Source: Nothopassalora personata (Eukaryota > Ascomycota > Dothideomycetes > Mycosphaerellales > Mycosphaerellaceae). Taken from it: 64,000 nt of DNA. A program made the translations under genes and the position numbers. Shown here piece after piece: positions 1 through 12,917 of this stretch (its first letter is position 1; each line of letters starts with the position of its first letter). The stretch is from contig CM066291.1 of the NCBI GenBank assembly GCA_033816765.1, positions 3,844,001 to 3,908,000 on the forward strand, written 5' to 3'. The notes beneath the pieces are model-generated. The model was not told the DNA's origin. It saw only the letters and a program-made list of their open reading frames with translations, and searched no databases.

Positions 1-804
1 CCTCTCTAATGTTATTACTATCGGGGGTGTTTACTCGACTAAGTAAGCGAGCCTTTTAGTCCAATAGAAGATACTATAGGTTAGTGTCTTCTATACTAGT
101 TATAGCTAAGTTTACTATCGGGGGTAGAGGTCCTTATATCTAGCTACCGAAGGGTTAAGGTCTAAATGCATAACCTATGCCCTTATTTTAGCGCCTTATA
201 CTACCTTCGTAGGTACCTTATATTCGACTACTATACGCGTAGCCTTCGCGGATCCTTCCGCCGGCTTATACCGTCTTCGCTAACGCCTTATATTCGGCTA
301 CTATACGCGTAGCATTCGCGAGTCCTTATACTAGCTCCTAGCTGTTATACTCTTCTAGCTAGCCCTTCTATCGTACTAGGTACTGCACTTTACCCTTATG
401 CTTACGCTTTCCTAGTACTACCTCTACTTTATATTCCCCGTCCTTGTTAGCGAGGGCTATAGTACCTCCATCCTTCTCGCTACCCGCGTACGGCTCGAGG
501 AGGGATACATAGAATACATTATGAATTCTTAAGTCGGCTAGTAGTACTAGGCGGTATGCCTACGAACCGATAGCGTTAATAATGCGGTACGGTCTAATAA
601 ACTTCGGACCTATCTTCTTCTTCGGTAATACTAACCTTAGGTTCTTCGTAGATAATAAGACTATGTCGCCTACGCGATAGCTCTTAGCCTTATAAGTCTT
701 ATTATAGTAGCGAGTCTAATCGGCTACTACGATTTCCTAATGCTTCGTAAGCGTAGCGCGCATCTCTCGTATACGGTTAACTGAGTCTACCGCTACTAGT
801 ACCT

Positions 805-937
805 TAGACAATGTGAGTAGATTGATGTATTAAGAGAGATCTACGAAGTCGCGAGAAAGCAAGATAAGCTAAGAAAAGTGGGTGCCTCAGGTAGCTAGGG
901 CCTTAGCATCTAAGAAGTGCTTAGGACAAGCATTAAG
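805..937 (-). repeat. 3' LTR of copia derivative F
   Basis: A direct repeat of 3,951-4,083, differing mainly by C/T and G/A. It is read as the 3' LTR because the coding remnant is on the minus strand. A G-rich minus-strand tract adjoins its inner edge as a candidate polypurine tract. Confidence 0.75.
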
Positions 938-999
938 TCACCCCCATAACGAGGCTCTAGATGCTAGAACAGGTGCACACGCACTAAAGAAAGCATACG

Positions 1000-3900
1000 C
1001 TCGCTTACTAACACCATGCCATCCTCCTCGTCCAATTCCTATGTCCTTATGTCTAGTAATTGCCGCGTGGTGGTGGTGTAGGTGTAGCTACTACTAAAAT
1101 CGATAGGTGTTTCGCGCGTTCTCATTGGATAGCGCTAACACCGCAGTACAACGGTCATTGTCTACTAAGATAAGACGATTGGCGCACTCGATGGTGTCGT
1201 CCAATTAGAGCCCTAATAACTGCTATCAATTAGGCTCGGTATTGTTGTTAATTGCCGCCTTACAGTCAGCCATATTAAGCTACTGCACGAAGTCGGCGTG
1301 CTTGAACTGATCTAGTGCCTTCGTGAAGCCGTTAGTAACCTAGTCGTTGGTGCCTATCTACTTAACCGAGATCTTGCCCTTAGCATCAAGTTTAATAGCA
1401 TAGACCTATCTACCCTTTAGAACGCGTACGCCTAGTAGCAGTAAGGCCTTGTCCTTATAGACCTACGTCTCGTACTATTCGAGACTAGTGAATTCAGCTT
1501 CTTTAGCTGCGCGCCACTCGGCGTGTTGTAGTGTACCTATTGCGGCCTTATGACTCTTCGGTATAATGACAGTCGCTAGATCTAGCCAGTCGGTCGCTAC
1601 TATGAAAGCAGTTATAGTCGCATGTGGCATCTCTACAAGTTGCTTACGGGCTTGCTTACTAAGTAAATAATAAAATCCCCTACGCTACTTCCGGTTAGCT
1701 TTAAACTAATAGCCATTTAGAGGATCACGAACATCTACCGGTAGGCGTCGATTGCGCTAAGGCCGACTAGATGGCGTAGGTAGTACGGCAGATGTAGGCT
1801 TAGGAGGTGTTGTTAGCTACACCTCCGGAAACTCGTCTAGTACCTTATCTTAATAGATATCTACGACTTCCTATAACACGTCCTTATCGGATTGCTCGAG
1901 TAAAGTGTTAGTAGGCTTGTTAATGATAGTAATGTTCTTAGGAAGTGTAGCACCCCTATAATTACTACCCCTAGGAGTCGTAACTTCTACAGCTGCACGG
2001 CGTGGCGCTACTTTGTAGTTACGCTCCACAGGGAAGATGTCGTCTAGTAAGACGTATTCGTTAGCATCATCAGTTTTAGGCTCGCCGGCCAGAGCTGTAA
2101 TAGAGTCCTTCAACTTCAAGAACAGCAGTCCGAGATAGCTATAGTAGTGTGTAACCGTACGCTTACCGTCCTTCTTTATGAACAGGATCTAGTCGTCGTT
2201 ACGGTAGAACACACCCTTGCGGCGAAGCGCTTCTATTGATATTAGATTGGCTACTAGGCCTAGCACGTACAACACCTATAAGAAGAAGGTGATGCCGAAC
2301 TTATATAGGTCTAGTCGGATAATGCCACACGCTGTAGCTATAATGATCCCCTTGCCTATCTTAATAGAGACATTGTAGGGTCTATAATCGACTATATTAC
2401 TAAGCGTGTTTATTATGTAAGATGTGCATCCGGAGTCCACGACCCAGTCGGTGTAGTCCTTCGCTACAAGCAGTGCTAAGGTATCTAGAACATAGTCTTT
2501 AGATGCTATAAGCATTTAATGGCTACTATTGTATAGTATCATTAGGTCCTCGAGACTGTTAGCGCCGTGGGCCGTAAACTAAGCGGTCTCCTACGGCTAC
2601 TGTTATCGGTTGTTAGTAGTGTTATTCACCTACTAACGCTGCTACTAGTTCTACTAAGGTGGGTTCTTTAGCTTAAATCCAGCAGGAGCCTACTCTAGAT
2701 GTAGGTTCTAGTAGGTAGAGGGTAGATGGTTAGTCCTGCTACAACTATAACACGGGTTATAGACTAGTGTCTATTGCTAGTTGTTGTTGCCGTTCTAATT
2801 GCCGTTCTAACCTCTACGGCCTCTACTACCTCCTCGTCCGCGTGTGCTACCACGGGGTGTACCGCCGCCACGAGGGGTGTTACTATTGCCCTATCCTTAA
2901 GGGTTAGTAGGAGGGATCGGATTAGGGGTGTTCTACTTTACTACGAGATTAGCGGACTCGGATTACTAAGTAGCCGCCTTATTAAGTAGGTCACTAATCA
3001 CCTTATCGAGTGTAATAGTAGTGCTATCCTTGATCTTACTAGTAAGCTACCTTAACTGTTTACGTTTTAACGACGCGAATGTAGGGAAGTATAGTAAGAT
3101 CTAGTATAGGAAACGGAACAGGGCCTAGGCCTTTAATATAGCTAATTTAGTACCGCTAAGGTTAGTAAGCTTTACTTGATATTGCTAGCAAAACTTGTCT
3201 AAGTTAGAGCCACCGTAGGTGTGCTGTTTAAAGTCTAGATATAGTAAGTACTCCTCGGATTTTCCGGTCTAGCCATATGTAGACTTAAGATAGTTCTAGA
3301 GGGTATCCGGTTGTTAATAGGCCTTACAGTTGTCGGCAATAGACTAACTGCAATTAGCAATAATGAGTACGCGGGCCTCATACTTCTTAGCCTTATACGC
3401 CTTAATGCGCTCTTCGAGCTCCTAGTCTTCCTCCTTAGGGCGCTTCGTAGGCGTCGTCTTAGTGTTATCGACAAGTCCCTAGAGCGACTCGCCACGCAGT
3501 ACGGACTCGAGCATGTCGGCCTATCGTGGGTAGTCGTCTTTACCTTAGAGCTTACTCACACCTAGGGTGCCGTTATTGTTACGGCTGACTATATTGAATA
3601 AGAAGCCGGGAGTTTATGTAGGCTTCTTAGTCTTTCGAGGAGATGAAGCAGCCGACTCGGTCTACTGTTAGCTCTAATTCCCGGCGATAGTCTACTACGC
3701 TAGTAGTATCTCGAGTCTAGTAATGTTACCGTTAGTATTAGTATCTATCTACTACTATAGTGTACTAACTAGGTATCGCTACGAATACTCGCCGCGTTAC
3801 CTACTAGGTCGCGACTTGATATGTTTACTATAGTCGCGTTAAGTCGCATGTACTAACGAGGTGTCGCGAACATACGCAATTAGTAGGATACAATTAACAG
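1000..3900 (-). pseudogene. copia polyprotein remnant of F with RT-RNase H fusion
   Basis: Minus-strand frames show a gag-like region toward 3,000-3,900, integrase-linked sequence at 1,900-2,500 and the RT N-terminus at about 1,390-1,600 (E-W-R-A-A-K-E-A-E-F, then L-K-G-R-x-V-Y-A-I-K-L). Near 1,360-1,385 this passes, without the RT core or YVDD box, into a copia RNase H tail (T-N-D-x-V-T-N-G-F-T-K-A-L). The family normally has several hundred residues between these motifs. The frame also has RIP stops. Confidence 0.72.
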
Positions 3901-3950
3901 TGTCTATCGGAAGGTATGCGCGCAGTTAGATAGCGCGAGGGCGTTATAAC

Positions 3951-4083
3951 TAGACAATGTGAGTAGATTAATGTATTAAGAGAGATCTACGAAGTCGCGA
4001 GAAAGTAAGATAAGCTAAGAAAAGTGGGTGCCTTAGGCAGCTAGGGCCTTAGCATCTAAGAAGTGCTTAGGATAAGCATCAAG
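3951..4083 (-). repeat. 5' LTR of copia derivative F
   Basis: Partner of 805-937. The minus-strand sequence just inside it begins GTTATAAC, a plausible primer-binding site that starts like the one in copia C. TSD TACCT follows at 4,084-4,088. Confidence 0.72.
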
Positions 4084-7000
4084 TACCTCCCCTTCCCGGA
4101 TCTCGCCTCGAGATCCTGTAGGTGTTAGGGCAATCTTAGGTCTCTAACTATACGCTATTTCGAATAGGCTTATACGTAGCGTAGGGTAGACGCTGTTATT
4201 ACATACAAATTTAGTAATAGCTAGCTACTTAGCCTACTCTATCTAGTTCTTGCTATAGTAATAACGAAGGTACTATTCTAAGGTTTAGTTTACCCTCTTA
4301 GTCTAGCCGTTAGTCTAAGGGTAGAAAGCTATAGATAGCTTACGCTTTACCTACGCCTCGAAGTAGAAGTTACTCTAGAACTTACTCGTAAATACTAACC
4401 CGCGGTCACTTACTATACCTGCTAGTACACTATAATGCCGCACGACTTCGTCTCGTAAGATCCTCGTAAGCTCCGCCGCTATACATGTCTTAGTCGTAGG
4501 AATGTACAAGTTCATTTTAGAGTAGCGGTCGACGATTACTAGGATCGCATTATATAAGCATTCTCCTCGCTTACTTAGCGGTAGGTCCGTAATAAAATCT
4601 ATAGTAATTTCCTACCATGGACCGTCTAGCCTAGGTAGTAGCTATAGCTCGCCGTAGGGTCGATAGCGCCTCGCCTTCGAGGTCTAATAAGCCCTACAGT
4701 TTCTAACATACTCCCTTATATCCTTACTTAGTAATTCCCACTAGTAATAACGTCGTAGTAGCTCTTTAGTCTTTACCTTACTAAAGTGCCCTACTAGTAG
4801 GTCGTTATAATGTATATAGAGTAGCTATGCTCTTACTACATAGTCTTCGGGTACTATAATCGCGTTCCCGCGATAGACTAACCCGTCTTTTATATACTAG
4901 TCCTTAGCGTCCCCTTCGCTAGGCGCCTACGATAAGTATACGACGCACCTATCGTCTCTCCCCTACACGATTTTCATTAGTAGTGTAAGTAGTTTACCTA
5001 GGCCGCCCTACATTATTATAGCGTATACTCTTACTAGTAGCGATCGGGTCCCCTACGGCTCGTAGGCTGCTACTACTATTATTGTCGCCTTATCCTATAT
5101 CTTCTCGTAGGTAGCGGTTACGCGCCTTACTATAGGCTCGTCCTCTCTTAATAGGGATTCCTTCTAGAAAGATAGCTTACTTTATAGCGTAGGAAGCAAG
5201 TTCGACGTCTACTACGCTACGCGTACGTAGTTACTACGTCGCGATAGCGCATCGGCTAGGTTACTCTTCCCCGACCTATACTCTACTACGAAGTCGAAAG
5301 ATTATAGAAACGTCGCCTATCGAGCTTACCTCCCGTTTAGCTACTTTACTATTATAAAACCCTATAGGTTCGTATAGTCGACTAGTACCTAAACCGTATA
5401 CGATACGCCTTCGAGGTACGGTCACTAATACTTAAATGCCTCTACTACTACTAGTAGCTCTTAGTTATAGGTCTTATAATTACACTCGGTAGGTATTATC
5501 TTACGAGAATAGAAGGCAATTAGATGCTACTTAGTCCTAAATAGCTAAGAGATAATACCTACAATCGCAAAACCTAAGGTATCCGTCTTAACCCTCGTAC
5601 GTAACGAAGGATCGAAGTGCCTTAGGATAGGTGCTCTGAGGAACCTAGCTTTTAGCCGTTAGAACGCTTACTCCTCGTAAGCGGACTATATAAGAGGCCC
5701 TTACTTCTTACTATTCTTACATCCCTTTAGTAGGTCTATTAATAGCTTCGTAATCCTCGAGTACCCTTCGATAAAGCGCCTATAGAAGTTATAGAATCCT
5801 AGGAAGGATTGAACCTTATAAAAACTCGTAGGCGTAGGCTATTCCTCGATTACGGCTACCCTACTCCTATCTATCAATACGCCTACGACGCTTACGATAA
5901 ATCCTAGGAACTTGGCATTCTCCTAGAAGAAGCTACACTACTTTAGGTTCGTAAATAGGGCGAACTTTCGTAGCCTCTCTAGTACCGCGCGTACGGCTCG
6001 TACGTGCTCCTTACGCGTTACGCTATAGATAAGGATGTTATCTAGGTAGACTACGTAGATGTTATCTACTAACCTAGTAAGGGCCTTATTAATATATCCC
6101 TAAAAGGTAGCTAGTGCGTTAGTTAACCTAAAAGACATAACTAAGTACTCGTAGTAACCGTATCGCGTGCGAAACGTAGTCTTCTACTCGTCTCCTCGCT
6201 TAATAGGAATACGGTAGTAGGCATCCTATAGGTCGATTATAGTAAAGAGCCTAGCGCCCTATAGCCTATCTAAGGTCTTACTAATTAGGGGTAGTAGGTA
6301 CCGGTTCTTTACTATAATCTTATTTAAGCCTCTATAGTCTATATAGAGCCTAAGAGTGCTATTCTTCTTTAGCACGAATAGGATAGGCGTACCCGCCTTG
6401 CTTACGGATCGCCTAATCTACCCCTTCTCCATTGCTTACGTAAGGTACTCCTTTAAGGCCTCTAGCTTAGTTAAGGACTAGTAGTATAGCGGCTTAAAAG
6501 GGGGTTTCTTTCCTTTAACGAGATTAATCGCATACTTAACCCCGTCGGGCATCTTACGCTTCGCGTACTTATTAGGTACGTATACATCTCGGAAGTCTAT
6601 AAATTCTTTAGGCTACGAGGGGCCCTCTCCTTCGGGTACTACTATAGTAATAGCCCGAACACTTATCGTATAAACCTACTTTAAGCTCTCGAGATCCTTA
6701 AGGAACTCGCGTACGTTACGCTACTAAATCGTAGGCGTCTCTATACCGTAGTACTACTAGTTATCCTTATCGGCCTTTACTATCCGATTACGATGCCGCT
6801 AGGGTCTACCTAAAATAACTAACGGCCTACCTATAGGCGCTACATAGTAGATAGCGTCGCTTACGCGCTCTACTCCTACATCGTTAGCTAGTCGCACGCG
6901 AACCGTATAGGCGCCGTAGTAATGCCCCTAGTCCTACGCGTACGACTCTAGATTTAGAAGCTTTATACTACTAATAGGCTACATCTAGTGTCGGAGTATA

Positions 7001-8334
7001 TACTCGTACGACACTAAGCTTAAATCTATACCGTTATCTAGAAGAAACGTAGCCTCGCGAAAGCCCTTACGCGTCTCGACGGCGCCTCGTAAGTAACGCG
7101 CTAGACTCGCATCGACTTACCTTAAGGGGTCTATATAGAAACTCGGACTTAGGAGCGACCCTTACCTAGTCCTCTACCTTTTCCCTATTTGCCCTTCTTA
7201 GTTAAAGCCTCGACAGTTTCTAACCTACGAACCGCTTACGCGTCGCGGTCTTTCTATAGGTGTCTATTCCGGTACTCCGTCTTATAGTAACCCTTCCTAC
7301 CGTAGCCGTAGTACTCTACTTTCGACTTCTAGCTAGTTAAAGACGAGCTACCGGCGTCTCGCTACTAACTCGTACCCGAGGCGCCCGGTACTTAACTCTA
7401 CTTCTATTACTTTAGGCGATCGGCCCGCTTATATACGCCCTTAGCTTTACGCTTACGACGCACATACTACCCGCGGTCGTACCCTCCGCTACTACCTCGG
7501 CGCTCGGTGCTTTCGATACGCGAGGCTAGGACTACTAGGTCTTCTCTAGTCGTAGGGATATTATAGTAGCTAACGATAGCGGACCGTAAGCGAGGCGTAA
7601 GCTTCGCTAGTAGGTGCCGTATACGTTACGCTTCCGAGTAGTTACCTAACTAGTCCTCTATAACATCTAGCTTAGTCGCGAACTGCCGCGCTATCTAGTT
7701 ATCCTTCTATTTCGTAACCTCGTACTCTAATATAACGTTAAGTACGCGATTTATAGGATCGCCGTATACGTCTCGGTAGAACTCCTTAAAGTCCTAGTAT
7801 ATATACCCTATAAGGTTAACGGCGCTATAGTTAGTATACTATCGCTCGCTTACCTCTCCGCTAAGGTACATAACCCTATATAGGACCTTTAATTCGTCTA
7901 TCGCGTACATAGTGCCTAAGAGGGCGAAGATAAGTAAGAGCTCCCGAAGAAATACCCTTACCTTCCTTATCGAATCCCCTCTAAAAGGCGTCGGCTCTTT
8001 TAGGCGCGGTCGCGTCGTATACGCTACGGCCGCGCCTCGTACTATAATATTATCGTTAGTAGTTATAGAGACAGAGGTAGGGGTTATAGTAGGGAGGTGA
8101 TCTTCTCTCCTCCCTCCTATACGCTCTAGAGGCGGTACGCTTATAGCGCGTAAGATCTCTAGCCGCTCGATCTCCCGCTATATCTCTTACTCTTTAATCT
8201 TAGCCCGTAAGGCCTCTCTTCTCGTAACTAAGGCTACACGACGCGCCTACTACTATGCTCTAGGGCTTAGGGGCGGCGTAGGCGACTCGCCGTCGTGTAC
8301 GTCGCGATCGGGCTCTATAGCGTATATAAATTAT

Positions 8335-8556
8335 AACGAAGGGAAGCTTTAGAACTATAAGGGCCGTAGGACTATAAGGGAATGTCGTAATGTATAGCAC
8401 GCCTACGATCTTCTAATCGTAGATAAACTAAAGCTTACTTCCTTCTATAGACGCTATACGCGTCTCCTAGTGTACGCATACGCGTCACGTGCGGCATACT
8501 AAGCCGGGCATAGCCGCATTACATGTAAGGGTTAGCTATGGGCTACCCTTACACTT
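8335..8556 (-). repeat. 5' LTR of element E (inner limit approximate)
   Basis: On the minus strand this begins TGTAAGGGTAGCCC, a TG-start LTR edge, directly abutting copia coding sequence at 8,557. The segment has no coding potential and lies just upstream of the E gag remnant. The inner end near 8,335 is a guess because the second LTR is not in the window. Confidence 0.45.
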
Positions 8557-10818
8557 ACTATAATGTAGAACCACTATAAGAAGACACCTAAGATCTAGTT
8601 CTTAGATAGTAGTAGGGAATTTAATAATATTGAACTTAGAACATATACCTAACATAAAGAGATTAGATAGGATTTTGCATTACTATATATACCTAAGTAG
8701 AATAGAATTGCTAAAGCTTCGAATAAAGTTATTATTAATAAGGCTAGAGCTATACTTATAGACTCTAGCTTACTATAGAACCTCTAGCCCTAGGCTATAG
8801 ATTTCGCATGCTATATTACGAACCGCCTCTTTAACTTAACAATAAAAAATGTACTATAGATTAACTTTAAGAAGGACCTAGGCATTAATATTAAAGAGAT
8901 AGACTTAAGGAATGTAAGGAGGTTTAGATGTAAAGCATATAAACATAACGACAATTACACTAAGTCTAAAAAGTTCTCTATAAGGGCGGACATATAGTAG
9001 CATATAGGATTCTAGGGTAGTTCATTAACTAACTACCTACTATAGAAGCCATAGTAGGAGAAAGGAAAATAGGTCTATAAGATAACCTATTCCCCCTATA
9101 TAACTTTTAATAAAGATTTCTTATAGAACTTGCAATACTAAATCCCTATAGGTAAGTAGGTCGCTTAGGGGGAGTAGATAGGGTAGACTGTTAAGAGCTC
9201 CTAGCTTACTACTAGTAATAAGTATACTGTCCTAGATAACGAGATTACCTTCCTTAGACACCCCTATAATAACCCTAAGGACCCTTACTATAAAGGTATT
9301 TATATGCCTTATAAAGGGCTATACGAGCTAGAAGCGAGTTACTAACCCTATAAACCTTTAAGGGGAGCTATATAGCTAGAGGGGGAGCTATAGTAGCATA
9401 GTAACTAACCTAAAACACAAAGGGCTTCGTAACAAGACTCCCCTAACTAAGGTTAGTCTTAGGAGGAGCATAGGACAGAAGATTCACGTCTACTATTTAG
9501 AGACACATCCCCCTAGCTCTAGGAACAGTCTCCTATAGAGCACACCTAGCTCTAGGAACAATCTCCTATAGAGCATACCTAGCTCTAGGAACAATCTCCT
9601 ATAGAGCACACCTAGCTCTAGGAATAATCCCCTATAGAGCATAAGCCTTAGACTTTATAGTCTAAAGAACTACACTAAGAAGACATAGCCCTAGCTATAT
9701 AAGAAGACCCTAATTAGGCTATAACACTATTCTACCCTACCCTATACATTAGTAAGAGGAAGAGAGATAGAACTTATAAGCCTATAAAGACTAAATAAGC
9801 TAAGGTCTATCCTAAGCTAACTAGGAGAAGTTTAAGATAGAATAGATCCTATTATAATTATAGCAAACTTAAGAAAGTATTCGCTATAATAGCTATAGAT
9901 AATATAAAGAAGGGGAAGCTTATAGATCCTACTACCCTAACTAAAGCATTAAACAGACCTAATAGAGCTAAATGGATTAGGGCAATTAGAAAGGAATTTA
10001 ACTCCTTAGAAGACATAGAATATGTTATATAGATCCTATTATAGAAAGTCCCTAAGGGTAGGAAACTACTTATAGGAAAATAGGTCCTACACTATAAGTA
10101 TCTTCCTAATAGGTCTATTAAGAAGCGTAGAGCTAGATAGGTAGCAAAGGGGTTTACTTAAAAGCAAGGGATAGACTATATTAAAACCTTTACTCTAACC
10201 CTAAGGCTACTAACAAGTAGAATTCTCCTAGCCCTATATATAGTTCTTAGCTAGAAGAGGAGATAGATTAATGTTAAAACAGTATTTATGAACCCTAACA
10301 TTAATAGACCTTTATACATTAAACTACTAGAAGGGGTAGAACTTATTAAGAAAGATCTATTTAATAAAGTCCTAGAAATTAAGAAGGGACTATATAGATT
10401 AAAACAAGCTACAAACCTCTAGTACTATAATGCTAAGGAAGCTCTAGAAGAATTAGGCCTAAAGAGACTTAATTCTAATATATGTCTTTTTAGGGGGAGA
10501 ATCTTTTAGTTCTCCTATATATAGATAACTTTTAGATCTTTAGCGACAGTAATTAGAAGATTAAGGGGTTTATTACTAGACTAAAGAATAAGTACTCTAT
10601 TAAAACTGTTAATACTAACCTTTTCCTAGGCATACAACTAAAGAGTGAAAAGAATAGAGATCTCTATATCTCCTAAAAGCACTATGCTTTAGAGAAATTT
10701 TAGAAATATAGCCTAGACTTAGCTAAAAGTGTTAAGTATCCCCTTAACCGCCTATATAAAGCTTATAAAGAGTAATGCAACATATAGGATTACAATCTAT
10801 TTAACATATTAATTAGGG
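8557..10818 (+). pseudogene. copia integrase-RT remnant of element D
   Basis: Skipping stops, 8,580-9,130 gives the end of a copia integrase core (L-R-T-Y-T-x-H-K-E-I, then Y-I-P-K-x-N-R-I-A-K, matching the family's YTPQQNGVAER). After a linker with 33-bp repeats, 9,990-10,600 gives a copia RT: V-A-K-G-F-T-x-K-Q-G-I-D-Y, then I-N-V-K-T-V-F-M-N and K-K-G-L-Y-R-L-K-Q-A. The usual YVDD position near 10,520 reads Y-I-x-I-T. There are many TAG stops. RNase H continues in the right part after the nested insertion. Confidence 0.85.
9513..9644 (+). repeat. 33-bp in-frame tandem repeat, four copies, in element D
   Basis: Four consecutive 33-bp units start at 9,513, 9,546, 9,579 and 9,612. Each begins CTAGCTCTAGGAA and ends ATAGAGCA plus 2-3 bases. 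The unit length is a multiple of three, so it encodes an 11-residue repeat in the integrase-RT linker (one frame reads about L-x-E-Q-S-P-I-E-H-T-x, where x is a RIP stop). The units differ at a few positions, mostly transitions. Confidence 0.85.
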
Positions 10819-10823
10819 AACTC

Positions 10824-11029
10824 TATTACGTTATAAGTGGTTAGAAGTTATAAAATGGGCTTATAAAGGTGTTTTAAAAGCAGGTAGTAGATTGTATGTA
10901 TCTAAGCTAGAATTGAAAGGGCTGCTTATAAAAAGGCTATAGGTAACTAATTAATGTTACCTAATTCTTAGCCGCTACTACCTTAGGTTTAATTAGGCTA
11001 TAGCGCCGGTGCACGCTTAGATTGTGACA
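10824..11029 (-). repeat. 3' LTR of copia C (206 bp)
   Basis: Direct repeat of 25,997-26,202 with the same length. The plus strand begins TATTACGTTA (RIP form of TGTTAC) and ends ATTGTGACA. The preceding AACTC is the target duplication. Confidence 0.9.
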
Positions 11030-12250
11030 CACCCCCTTAGCTCGTGCGGCTTATAGGTAAATAAGCTAATCGTATATAATCGCGTGCACCCTATCTATTA
11101 CCTATCACCCTACCTACCTACCTATAACGTAAGGCGTCGTTACTGTGCGCTTATTAGAGCTCTATTATAAGCTACATAGTAGGGCGCTAAGTTAGCGTTT
11201 TAGGTAAGGCTATTGTCTAAGCCTTACATCCCCATTTATAATCTTACTAAGTCCCTTACACTGCAGTTAACCCATATAATAGGTTCTAAGCGATGTGATT
11301 CTTATCCGGTAGGGTGGCTAAGCTGTTCTTATAGTACTAAACGGTAAGGCGTGCTATCTCCCTACATTTTAACGGACATGTAAGGTTATAGGTTCAAGTC
11401 CTAGGGGTTATTATATCTACTGAATTTATTACTTAGCCTATCGTCCGCTTCAATGTCCGCTCCATTCTTAATTAAAATCCTAGGTGTTATAGTACGCTAT
11501 TACTTCGGCAATTAGGGTGCCTTACTACTATCTAATAACTACGTATATGTAACTTCGGTTACGGTCTTAGAGAACTCCGCTTCCTATCTTAGGTAGAGAT
11601 TACTATTTAGCTACGTCCTAGTAGGAACTCTTTTGCCTAATAAAAGGTCTTTATAGCTTATAAAGGCCTTATCTTTCTACTTAGGGTAAGGGTAATCCTA
11701 TCGACGGTAGTGCTATAGGTACTACATGCCTAGCGGGTAGAGATGTTATCTCTAAGTAAGGTAAGGACGATAATAGAGGGATTAACGATAATGTTATAGC
11801 GTTCGTTATAATATAGTAACGGAGGTAGTAATGGTGATGCTAATACTACTAGTAGTAGGGAAGTTAATAGTGTTTCGGCGCTCGTAATTAGCTACGCCGT
11901 TACTAGTGCGTTTACGCTACACCGCTACTAGTAATAGGGGTGTTTCCGGTCCTTTTACTATAGGCTAATAGGAGTCCGAGAAACACCTACTAGTAATAGT
12001 AGTACTAGGGTAGCGCCGGTAAATGGTAGACGCTTACTCTAGCGGTAGCGGCGCTAGCGGCGCTAGGCGGTAGTACGGAGCCGGTAGAGGAGACAGTAGT
12101 GCCGAACATACTATATAACCTCTACCGGTCCATGTTAGTTAGTTAAGGAAAGAGGAAGGGTTTAGACCTAAAGAGGTGTTTTTATACAGTCCTACTACTA
12201 GTTCCTTCCTAATATAGTATAGAAGGATAAAAGGGAAGTCGCGCTTAGTA
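11030..12250. other. 3' untranslated region of copia C, no gene seen
   Basis: About 1.2 kb between the RNase H remnant and the 3' LTR. It is RIP-mutated with no recognisable protein. It contains a good pol III B-box-like stretch (GGTTCAAGTCC near 11,391-11,401), but no convincing tRNA fold was found around it. Confidence 0.4.
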
Positions 12251-12917
12251 GTAGCTAATTACTATATCGTTCTACATCGCTACTGCGATGCGCCGAGGAG
12301 AAGAGTCCTATAGTTAAAGCCTAGTACTAGTAACTGTCGAGAAGAGCTACTACTAGTATAGTAGTAGGCCTACGCTTCTTAGGCGTTATTATTACCCCCT
12401 AAGGTAATGCGGCTAGTGTTAGTATCTATAGTAGGCGCTAAGGAGCGTAGGTCTACGCCTTCCTTAGCTATGTTAAGTAGCTCTACGAAGCGCCTATGCT
12501 TTTATAGTAGTAGTAGCTTAGTAAGCCTATCTATAGGTATGTTGTTAGTATTAAGATACCGAATCTCGATATCTCCTCGCTAGTTTCTCTAGCGGAGCCA
12601 GTAGTAGTAGATGTTAACATAGCGTAGCTTAGTATTAAGCTTTTACTCTTACTAGTTAATAAGTCGAATAGTCTAGGTGTTGTTATAGTATAGGTATGTA
12701 TACTAGTTAAACTCGAGATAGATCTCGGCGAAGATGCGTTCCTACTAGATTAGCTCTAATACCGCTTATAATAGGCTAAGGAGTTCGGCTTCGGTTAAGG
12801 ACTTAGTAATAGTAATCTACTTAGATGCTTTATAGTCGACTAGTCCGCCGAAGAGCATAAAGATCTATCCGCTAGAGCTAGTCCTATCGACGTTTATACC
12901 GTAGGAGGCATCTAATG

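Larger units (their letters stand above)
805..4083 (-). mobile_element. Element F: internally deleted Ty1/copia inserted in E
   Basis: Flanked by near-identical direct repeats of 131-133 bp (805-937 and 3,951-4,083) and by a target duplication TACCT (800-804, 4,084-4,088; the match extends to AGTACCT). On the minus strand the LTRs start TGATG or TAATG and end TGTCTA, i.e. TG..CA after RIP. At about 3.3 kb it is too short for a full copia. Its polyprotein remnant joins the N-terminal RT region directly to the C-terminal end of RNase H, so most of RT/RNase H is deleted. Removing F restores continuity of the E integrase. Confidence 0.82.
320..7450 (-). pseudogene. gag-pol remnant of chromovirus E
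   Basis: Minus-strand translation, skipping RIP stops, gives recognisable domains. A zinc knuckle lies near 7,270-7,330, with its Cys and His ligands now Tyr. The reverse transcriptase has the active-site region V-V-Y-L-D-N-I-L near 6,030-6,060; the family has YLDDIL, so one Asp is Asn here. RNase H lies at about 5,350-5,700. The integrase core is at about 4,200-4,900 (D-F-I-T-D-L-P near 4,560-4,600). The integrase C-terminus is at about 500-740 (KAKSYRVGD-type) and a chromodomain at about 320-440. Integrase is split by element F. It is dead: stops occur throughout and catalytic and zinc residues are lost. Confidence 0.82.
1..8556 (-). mobile_element. Element E: Ty3/gypsy chromovirus, RIP-inactivated, 3' end outside window
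   Basis: A chromovirus on the minus strand, read from about 8,556 leftward. The right edge ends in a TG..CA-type LTR end (minus strand TGTAAGGGTAGCCC, from 8,556); its inner limit is not fixed because the partner LTR lies left of the window. The coding remnant runs gag, reverse transcriptase, RNase H, integrase, chromodomain. It is interrupted by copia derivative F at 805-4,083. To its right the copia integrase frame of element D begins at once, so E probably inserted into D. All frames carry many stops. Confidence 0.8.
8557..10823 (+). mobile_element. Element D, left part: Ty1/copia (outermost element)
   Basis: A plus-strand copia remnant starting inside integrase at the right edge of E and stopping where copia C inserted (TSD AACTC, 10,819-10,823). 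The rest resumes at 26,203. The reading frame is copia-like across both junctions, so D is the host of both nests; its 5' part should lie left of the window beyond E. Confidence 0.8.

Noticed and set aside
3235..3565. Overlapping 84-86-codon ORFs on both strands
   Set aside because: Chance frames in the RIP-mutated copia F gag region; repetitive Arg/Ser or Leu content.
11380..11420. Possible tRNA in the 3' region of copia C
   Set aside because: A good B box (GGTTCAAGTCC) but no A box at proper distance and no acceptor pairing.
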